From: Bimuria novae-zelandiae CBS 107.79
Lineage: Eukaryota; Ascomycota; Dothideomycetes; Pleosporales; Didymosphaeriaceae
Assembly (NCBI GenBank): GCA_010015655.1
Contig: ML976714.1
Location: forward strand, 231,666-295,665
Direction: 5' to 3'
Length of the DNA stretch: 64,000 nt
Below, piece after piece: positions 56,761-64,000 of this stretch. The notes below the pieces were generated by a model that was given only the letters and a program-made list of their open reading frames with translations, made no database searches and was not told the origin of the DNA. Each line of letters opens with the position of its first letter. Within the stretch, counting starts at the first letter, position 1. The position numbers and the translations under genes are program-made.

Positions 56761-57327
56761 ACGTCAATCACAGTGTTGTTCGCCATCGTTCAAGGTTCTT
56801 TCACAACAAGATTGACTTCAGTAATTAATGATCGAGTGAGATTGCAAAAGACGATTGCCAGTTCGCGATGCTTCGCCTTTCGGACCGACAGCCGGCCGTC
56901 TAGAAGGAGCTGGAGCCCGCGGCTTCAACCGGGGAGTCAGTCTCACCGCGTTCCGTGGCCAGGACCTGTCTTCACGCTGTCGACCAGATCATGAAGGATG
57001 ACCGATTATCTGTAGAAGGTAGTTGGAACAATACAGCTGTCATATCGAAGTCCAAGTGCATAAGCATCCGAGGGACCTGACGGCAGCTAACACTTAAGAT
57101 TTCGTCGCTCCCGTAAAGCTCAAAGACGGCCATTGAATAACTCATCCTGGGGTAACACACTGACCATCACCTCGGAGCATTGAATTACTCATCTTTGGGT
57201 AACACATGGGTCTGAGCCTCGTGGCCGGCTTTCAAATTTCTGCGAGAGCCGAAGACCACGATGCTCACAGCTATCTGCCCTGCAGGCTCTCTAAGAAGCT
57301 TCCTGGAAACCGAGTCCAACCTATCAG
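56761..57327. other. Intergenic, with a short imperfect direct repeat
   Basis: No supported gene. At about 57132-57161 and 57178-57209 an imperfect direct repeat of about 30 bp occurs (CATTGAATAACTCATCCTGG and CATTGAATTACTCATCTTTG, each followed by GGTAACACA). Confidence 0.4.
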
Positions 57328-57831
57328 TCACACCACAAAGCACGTAGCCCAGAACCAATGCCCCAGATTGCGAAGAATTGGCGACACCAATTGAGGCATA
57401 CTGTGTGTTCCTAGCTGCCCACAGTGTTCCTGTACTCGATACACCCTTTGGAGTCTAAAGTCTTCGATGCCGTTGACAAATCCACCCATATGCTCCACCA
57501 ACCGACCTCTGGGATTTCGAATCAATATCTCCAGAATATCAACAGCGCTTATTTCCAATATCACCTTATGCACACCTCATGACTGAATTTTCTCGCTGCA
57601 ATATTGCCCCTGGATGCAAACTAAGGAGCATTCCTGTACAAAATCACACCTCATGATCACCAGCGGGCTAGCTGTACAACTTACCTCACCACAGCACTGA
57701 CCACAGAGCTTGCAGGTATCCGAAATCGTGCCAGGGAACGCAGTTCCACCTGCTGGTAGATTATTCCTGTCTAACCGAAGTCTCTGGTCGTATTGCAGCC
57801 CTACCCACGAGCCAGCTGCCGAGACTTCCAA
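57328..57831 (-). pseudogene. Possible degraded cysteine-rich protein gene
   Basis: On the minus strand a frame from 57831 reads ISDTCKLCGQCCGE, then a 51-nt intron with excellent ends (GTAAGT...TACAG), then ECSLVCIQGQYCSEKIQS. Next comes TGA at about 57574-57576, and the same frame stays open for 81 more codons (IRNPRGRLVEHMGGFVNG, then HSMPQLVSPILRNLGHW) to 57328. Eight cysteines in about 25 residues suggest a small disulfide-rich or metal-binding module. No ATG was found for the first part; a 5' exon may exist upstream. I do not recognise the family, and chance cannot be excluded. Confidence 0.25.
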
Positions 57832-58277
57832 CTCTTCCCTTCTAATCGATCACGCGGCTTCAAAGCAATGCCACTGCATCAGCAGCGGTCTATCAGACGT
57901 ACCACAGCTTCACCCACGGGCTAACTGTTCATCCGGACTTGACCCGTAACTCACATCACGCAGAACACCGACCATGATGCAACAATCGGCTTTGGAGCTT
58001 CGCAAGCTTCGAGAAGCCGCGGTAGAACGCTAAAAAAAAGAACTCGATTTGTGCCGAACAGCTTGTTGGTTGTATAACCCTTGAAAGTCATGCTCCTTTC
58101 CTTTTAGCGCCGGTCACCACGATGCAGCAATAGAACCACACAACGGGACGACGGAAAATCTGTCCATTCACACTCATATCAAGGTATATACATCGAAGAT
58201 CAATCTGCTGCTTTTATAATCAATATGCACACTCCCCAATACGCCATGCATCTAACGACTCTCATCAAATTCGTCTC
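57832..58277. other. Intergenic, 3' flank of the dehydrogenase gene
   Basis: No supported gene. Confidence 0.4.
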
Positions 58278-60323
58278 CTAGCTGTGCGTCGGCATATTAA
58301 CAGACGCCTTAGTCGCAACCGCGTCCTCGCTCCGCCACAAGCTCGTCACCGTCTTCTGCTGCGTGTAGAACTGCAGACCCGGCTTGCCGTAGAAGGTGCT
58401 GGCGCCGCCGCCGGCAATCGACTTCTTGTTGCCGGTGAAGGAGAACATGGGGAGCTATCATTTCCTTAGCGCCCTTCTATTTCTCGTATCTNNNNNNNNN
58501 NNNNNNNNNNNNNNNNNNNNNNNNNNNNNNNNNNNNNNNNNNNNNNNNNNNNNNNNNNNNNNNNNNNNNNNNNNNNNNNNNNNNNNNNNNNNNNNNACTT
58601 ACCGGCACGGGAATAGGTACGTTAATACCGATCTGACCGGCCTCGACCTCCTTCTGGAAGCGCGTGGCCGTGGATCCGGAGCGCGTGAAGATGGCGGTGC
58701 CGTTTCCGTACTCGTTCGCGTTGATGAGCTCGATGGCCTCGTCGATGGTGTCGACGTTTAGGCAGACGAGCACGGGGCCGAAGATTTCTTCCTTGTAGCA
58801 CTTCATGTGGGGCTTGACGTTTGCGATGATGGTGGGACCGACCTGATTCCTCTGTTAGCCATGTTCCTCTCACACCAACAGGGAGAACGTGAGGGCATTG
58901 GGATGACTTACCCAGTTGCCGTTGGGGTACTTCTCGGGCTTCTGGCCCCGGCCGTCGAGCAGGATCGTAGCACCCTCTTCCTCGGCACTCGCAATAAGAT
59001 CCTCAATTCTCTGCTTGGACTGCGGAGAGATGACAGGACCTAGGTCTGCGCCCTCCTCGAAACCACCGTCCATCTTGATCCCCTTGGCTCTCTCCGCAAG
59101 CTCAGGTACCCAGTCCTTCGTCTCGCCAATCATGACCAGTGTGCTGAGCGCCATGCACCGCTGTCCCGCAGCACCGAAAGCCGCACCAGCGATAGCATTC
59201 AGCGCATGGTTCTTGTTGCAGTCGGGTAGCACAGCGGCGTGGTTCTTCGCGCCGAGGTTGGCCTGCACGCGCTTGCCATTGGCAGAGCCGCGCGTGTAGA
59301 TGTACTCGCCGGCCTTGTTGCTGCCGACGAACGAGATGGCCTTGATGCGCGGCTCGTCGATGATGAAGTCGACCGTCTTTGCGGACCCGTGAACGACGTT
59401 GATGACGCCCGGCGGAAAGCCAGCTTGGGCAGCGAGCTCGGCGAGGATCATGCACGCACCGGGGTCGCGCTCCGAGGGCTTCACGACAATGGTGTTACCC
59501 GTGACGGTAGCGATCGGGATACACCACAGCGGAATCATGGCCGGGAAGTCTGTCTACGTTAGCACCGTGTCAGACTCCCTCCAATCGTCTCCGGCCATAG
59601 CCGTTGGACGGTCCCCCCGAACTTCCAAAGACTATACACGCATGTGTAGGTACGGGCATACTCACTAAACGGACAAATGGCACTCACAACCCCCAACGGC
59701 TCCCTATAACTCCTCGTCTCCATATCCTTCGCCACCTCCAACACCTCCCCCGTCATCTGCGTCGTAATCCCGCACGCCGTCTCCGCCACCTGCAACCCCC
59801 TCAACACATCCCCCCTCGCATCCGCAAACGTCTTCCCCTGCTCCAGCGTAATGCTCGCCGCCAGCCGATCCCAATTCTCCCGTATCAAATGCACGTACTT
59901 GAACATGATCTGCTGGCGCGCCAGCAAACTCGTCGCACTCCAGCTCTTGAACGCCTTCTCAGCGGAGTCGACGGCCGCCACGAGCTCTGCGTCGGTCGAC
60001 TGCGGGACTCGCGTTACGAGGTTGTTGGTTGCGGGGTCGTGCAGGTCGATCCATTGCGTGGCGGAGGACGCGACGAACGCGTTATTGAGGAAGTTCTGTG
60101 TGTCGCGCGGGGAGGCGATGCGGGCGTGCGACGTGGGGTAGCTCTGTTGCGGTGCTGCTGCTGCACCCGCACTCTGGAGGTGCGACGCTGTGGCGTGCAG
60201 GCGCCGCACAGCTTTCTGGTTTGCTGTGTATGGGTTCGTCATTCTGGAGCAGAGGCGTGGCGCGAGACGAGACGGGCGTGCTGCGAGCGTGGCGATGCCG
60301 CGGAGGGAATGGCGAGCTGCCAT
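58278..60323 (-). CDS. Methylmalonate-semialdehyde dehydrogenase (acylating), mitochondrial
   Basis: ALDH6-family, CoA-dependent enzyme of valine and pyrimidine catabolism; it converts methylmalonate or malonate semialdehyde to propionyl- or acetyl-CoA. Four exons (60323-59666, 59549-58912, 58842-58603, 58454-58278) join in phase to 570 residues. The N-terminus from ATG 60323 is Arg/Ala/Ser-rich with few acids ([20 protein letters not shown]), a typical mitochondrial presequence; an upstream ATG at 60437 is less likely. Signature text: [34 protein letters not shown] across intron 1, [30 protein letters not shown] and the catalytic Cys in [12 protein letters not shown]. The C-terminal part has [40 protein letters not shown] and [18 protein letters not shown]. 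The run of N at 58492-58596 lies wholly inside intron 3, so the protein is unaffected. Confidence 0.93.
58492..58596. other. Assembly gap (105 N) within an intron
   Basis: Run of N inside the 148-nt third intron (58455-58602) of the dehydrogenase gene. Confidence 0.99.
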
Positions 60324-61335
60324 TGAGGTTGCGGAGGCAGAGCTACAAGTGCCGATGTGGGAGGACACACAGATGAAAATGTGGGAGCGTCTGCTGGATA
60401 AAGGTGCGCTCCTTCGTGTGGCAGGGTCCAGCTGCACTTATTAAACAGCGTAGAAAAGATGTTTGGACGTGTGGCAAGCAATTGGTGATTTACCCTTCGG
60501 AAAAGCTGTCCCTTTCATAGCTCTGCCTGAGCGAGGCGGCCGGTACCGCACCGCAACCGTGGCGGCCTTGACCTCGGGAGAGCGAACCCCACATTTGGGG
60601 ATGTGCACCGGCTATCCGCGCTAAACTGTCACCGTGCGCGTTTGGGGCGTGTCGTGTTCGGCTTAAGCCAACACCAACCTTTGTACGCCGCCTTGCACCT
60701 TCACAGTCTATGATTTTGGGCAATTGTGCTGGTCACGCTGGAGATGTGGAGAAGGTGGCATTTGTGAGAAAGGGGGTTGATTAGACGCGGTAGACGCGCG
60801 AGGTGGGAAGGGGACATGATGAGTAGAATGGCTCCGCTAGAACCGCAATATCCGCAGGAGCCATGGAGTAACATGGCTCCTCGAGCTCTGTTTAGATGGA
60901 GTACTCGGACAAAGATAGAAAACACTTTCAGCACCACCCAACCCAAATAGCTAGCCTTCCACTTAAGAGAGCAATTCCTGATGCAGAACGCGGTGAAGCG
61001 ATCTTCATGAACAAATCGTGCTCCCTCTCCATCCGCAGCATCGATGGATCCTCTACATGCTCCAGCGGCGCTCGCAAAAACACGAACCCAGCCCTGTCTT
61101 GCACAGAAACGTGCATCACGTCTTCTTCTTCGCCCTGCCACCGCACCCCCTAAACAGACTATACCAAAAGTCCTTCGATTCCTAAACTTGCGTTAATTCG
61201 ATTCGCTACCCCAACATACACATTTGCACAAAAGTAATCGTTCCGTCATGCAACGGAAACAGGTATCGCAAGAAACCCCACATGCAGAAAGCAAAAAAAA
61301 AGCAGAAACAAAGTACATGAGCGAAGCAGCGTCGC
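60324..61335. other. Intergenic, dehydrogenase promoter side
   Basis: About 1 kb. Frames at 60490-60723 and 60701-61141 (minus) and 60896-61153 (plus) lack motifs and overlap. It likely contains the dehydrogenase promoter and the 3' flank of the next gene. Confidence 0.4.
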
Positions 61336-62372
61336 TCAGTCTTCCACACTTACACCAGCCTTATCCGCCGCCTTTACGTCTTGCTCTTGCGTCTTAACTT
61401 CCGTCTCGTCTTTCTTCTCGCTACTCTTCACATCTCCTTTAGTATCTTGTGCTGTTGCTGATGTGGGCTTCGTATCCTCTTCTTCATCTTCTTCGTCTTC
61501 TTCTTCATCCTCGTCGTCTTCTTCTGCGGAGCTGCTGACCTCTGCGATAGCCGTCTGCGCCTCGACCAGCTTAATCTCCTCCTCACCCGGGCTCTCCACT
61601 TTCCTACCGTGGAACTCCGTCGTCGGGGACTTCACACCATGTTCCATCACACCCTTGCCTTGTATATTACCGGGCGTAGACGGTAGCGGTATACTCCTCG
61701 GGCTCAGAATGCCCCCAGGCGACGTAACACCCTTCCCCGGCGTAGCCATCCCCGGCGACGCCGACGCTTTCTCCGCGAGCAGCGGATTCGTCGTCGAGAT
61801 CTTCGTAGGCACGGGTTTCTTCGCGGCTGCGGCTTTCGCTGCTTCGGCGCCGAGTTGGCGGATCGCGAGGTTCTGCTCTGGTGTTTGAGACGGGATATTC
61901 TCTTTCTTATCTGCTGCTGCTGCTGATGAGGAGGAGGAGGCCGCTGGTGCAGATGCAGGCGTCTTGCTCGCAGCAAGCGGCGTAGCGACTGCCGGCGCGG
62001 GCGCGGCAGGTGCACCGAGGGCCTCCTTCAGCTCGTCGTACTCGTTCCATTCTTCGACTTGGTCGAGGTCCTAGCACCATAAATCAGCTTTCCGCTCTCC
62101 TATTTAGAGAAAGGAGAAAGGACAGTAAAGCTTACCGCGACGACATAGCCCTCCTTAACTAGCAGAGGCAATTTCTTTCCCCGCGCTCTCCTCTGGTACA
62201 GCTTCTTCGCCAGCTCATCCGTCGCGGTGTCCACGCCCTTGAAGGGTATCTTGTTCGCTTTGAGGATCGTTTCTATGCGTGACGTCGCTGTTATGATGTG
62301 CGAGGAGCCGGCGGTGAGCGACGTGAAGAGGTAGAGCGTTGGGTCGTTATCGTAGACTGCGAGTTCTGCCAT
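61336..62372 (-). CDS. Glutaredoxin-fold (SH3BGR-like) protein with acidic tail
   Basis: Two exons (62372-62136 and 62070-61336) joined across a 65-nt intron, phase 0, giving 323 residues. The N-terminal domain of about 100 residues looks like the SH3BGR/glutaredoxin-like fold: LYLFTSLTAGSSHIITATSR, IETILKANKIPFKGVDTATD, then LPLLVKEGYVVADLDQVEEW. It lacks the CxxC/CxxS redox motif (TAGSS at that place), so an adaptor rather than a redox role is likely. The remainder is disordered: Ala/Ser-rich, then Gly/Pro/Ser repeats, then a long acidic run (about 20 Asp/Glu, roughly 61470-61540) and a Lys/Glu tail. Intact. The family assignment is by pattern only. Confidence 0.65.
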
Positions 62373-62928
62373 TGTTGCTCCTATGTGCGATTTGGGCTCG
62401 TTGATGTGGTGGTGTGTAGCGAAAAGTTACAGTTTGTTGGCGGAAAGGAAGTGCGCTGAGCGCAAGGGTGCCGAGGCAACGCGGAAGCGAGGGAAGATAG
62501 CGATAACGTAGCGGAAGTTGTAGAGGTTGGAGTGTTGCGCAGGGCGAGACAGCAAGTCGAGATACGCGTGCAGCTCGACTCGCGTAGTGCGGGGCCTCCT
62601 GGGCTGCGAGACCCTTATTTTGCATGGACCAAGGAAGGCGGCAGCACCATTACATCCTATGAATTCTCTCAACTTGATGAATTCTCACGGCAAGGCAAGA
62701 CACGGTATGCGAGTTCCCCATCTTATCATGTACCTCAGGGTGACCCGTGGGGGTGACCCGTGGGCTTGACCCTCAACGTACCCGCAGCTATGATTAAGCA
62801 CCAAGGGCATCCTGCATAGGTAGGGAAGAGTAGGACTAAGAATATTGTCCATTATATACGTGAAGCGAGCGGATCAAGGGTTAAAGCTGCCCGCTATATG
62901 TCCCTTCTCATCGCATTATTCGTGCCAA
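62373..62928. other. Intergenic, no supported gene
   Basis: Promoter side of the glutaredoxin-fold gene and 3' flank of the bZIP gene. A short tandem duplication of GGTGACCCGTGGG occurs at about 62738-62764. Confidence 0.4.
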
Positions 62929-64000
62929 TTACTGCGCGGCCGTGTCATACGTAACGAGAATCGTTACTCCATTTCCCTTCTTCGCAAAGACCGCCATCAG
63001 CGCATCTCTGACCTCGAACTCCTCCAAAACGGCACCGAAGCTAGGTCCCCATCAGCACGTACTCACGAAAATGCGGTCAGCAACCGAGGAACTCACCCGT
63101 AGCATCGCACCTTAGCCAACAGCTCCAGCTTGATGCCCTCAATATCCTCCTCGCTGAGCTCCGCCAGCCTCGGGTCCCTCAGCACCATGACCCACGCCAT
63201 GATCGGCGTGATCTCGCCATCCAACGGCAGCCGATTGCTCAGATCCAGCAACTTCATTAGATCCGGCATCGCGATATCCGGCATCTGATGCGGATACGTT
63301 TCCTCGGGCTTCGTCGCGATGTGGCTGTCCGGCGGCGCGGTCGCCATGAGCGCATGCCCCGAGATGAGCTCCTCCGCATCTTGCGCGCGCACCATGAGGT
63401 ATTGCATGTGGTCCATGCAGGGGCGCTCGAGACTGGAGCGAGACGCAGTCAGATAGGGGACGCGTAACACATTATAGATAAAACATACGGTGGATGAAAA
63501 GAAATATAAAAGGACGGACTGAGATTATAGACGAGTACATTATTGCTGGGGTGGAGGAGAAAGATAAGGCGTGCGGTGGTCGTACGTTAAGACGAAGTCT
63601 ATCCCGATCTGATCATAGTTCATTCCAGCGTTCATCTGGGGAACTTGCTGCGGCTGCTGGTTGATGGGCATGTTAATGTCCTGAGAGATTGAGCCTCGGT
63701 GGTGACTAATTGTGGGCGGCGAGGTGTAGCCGGTCGAGTTTGTCCTGGCATTATAGCCCGAGAGGCTACCTGTTGAGCTGCCGCCGTACGAGCTGTTGAA
63801 CCTTGGGAGGCCGTTTGGAGGCGTGAGGTTGTCGAACGATATACCATGAGCCATCAAAAGTTCTTTCAGGCGTTGGTTTTCTTCTGCAAAGGCGTCCCTT
63901 TCTTTGGAGACGCTGGTGAAAGACTCCTTGATGCGGAGGACTTCTTGTTCGAGTGCTTTGATGTACATTTCTTTGCGCTCTCGGTGCGTCCTTGGGGTAG
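62929..64000 (-). CDS. bZIP transcription factor, C-terminal part (5' end beyond the window)
   Basis: Visible exons: 64000-63586, 63432-63097 and 63040-62929, with introns of 153 and 56 nt, in phase. The right edge gives the end of a bZIP basic region (RTHRERKEMYIKALEQEVLR), followed by a leucine-zipper-like heptad run (about 63900-63960; SKERDAFAEENQRLKELLMA). A Ser/Asn/Gln-rich linker follows. The downstream conserved domain spans intron 1: IDFVLTLERPCMDHMQYLMV, then PLDGEITPIMAWVMVLRDPR, LVDIEG-like LSEEDIEGIKLELLAKVRCY, then GFGAVLEEFEVRDALMAVFA, ending VTYDTAAQ*. The first intron removes a false in-frame end at 63540. Intact as far as seen. The basic region and start lie to the right of the window, so the target site and exact orthology cannot be judged. 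Confidence 0.82.

Noticed and set aside
60701..61141. 146-codon minus-strand frame
   Set aside because: No motif, and overlapping frames on both strands; located in the dehydrogenase promoter region.
1..64000. tRNA, rRNA or telomeric repeats
   Set aside because: No cloverleaf with a GGTTCGAATCC-type loop and no TTAGGG arrays were recognised by eye; a dedicated covariance search was not possible.

Overview
This window reads as nuclear DNA of a filamentous ascomycete (Pezizomycotina; Dothideomycetes-like is my inference). The evidence is short introns (about 43-150 nt) with GT...AG ends, fungal families (CAF120/SKG3 PH protein, Fun30-type remodeler, Vma21, DUF2406, rhodopsin-domain membrane protein, GMC oxidoreductase, DUF7730-like protein), and a long AT-rich block whose transposon reading frames are full of TAA/TAG stops, as repeat-induced point mutation (RIP) leaves behind. 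All gene models were built by hand, by joining frames at splice sites and checking exon phase.

Left arm (1-14 kb): an accessory, decaying neighbourhood. Two related F-box-like genes (1-871 and 1894-3207, minus), a GMC oxidoreductase (4290-6386), a sterol-glucosyltransferase-like GT28 gene (6842-9372), an unidentified gene (about 10292-11017) and a rhodopsin-domain membrane protein (11502-12860) each show in-frame stops or frameshifts in otherwise clean models. A small secreted protein (9377-9730) and a two-exon DUF7730-like gene (13338-14116) look intact. 14.1-16.7 kb has no gene I can support.

16.7-20.9 kb: a large intact four-exon gene for a CAF120/SKG3-type PH-domain protein.

22-48 kb: a nested transposon graveyard. 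A TA-flanked inverted-repeat element (about 479 bp without insertions) is split by a 12.6-kb Ty3/gypsy chromovirus (TSD ATGCA). That element is split inside its chromodomain by a Ty1/copia element (TSD GATGG). A second copia (35762-40887) and a solo LTR related to the gypsy LTR (TSD AATTT) follow. A second nest is a solo LTR split by a hAT element (8-bp TSD), itself hit by two more solo LTRs (TSDs TAAAG, AAAAT). All three reverse transcriptases have lost catalytic aspartates by G-to-A changes. RIP stops near 46.35 kb; the Tc1/mariner element just beyond (46538-48041, with an assembly gap) is not mutated.

Right arm (48.6-64 kb): housekeeping genes. Fun30-type remodeler (minus) and VMA21 (plus) share a 293-bp divergent promoter. 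Then come a four-exon DUF2406 gene, a 594-bp non-autonomous hAT element with a perfect 8-bp TSD that carries a BED-finger ORF, a possible degraded cysteine-rich gene, methylmalonate-semialdehyde dehydrogenase (its gap lies inside an intron), a glutaredoxin-fold/acidic-tail protein, and the 3' part of a bZIP transcription factor running off the right edge.
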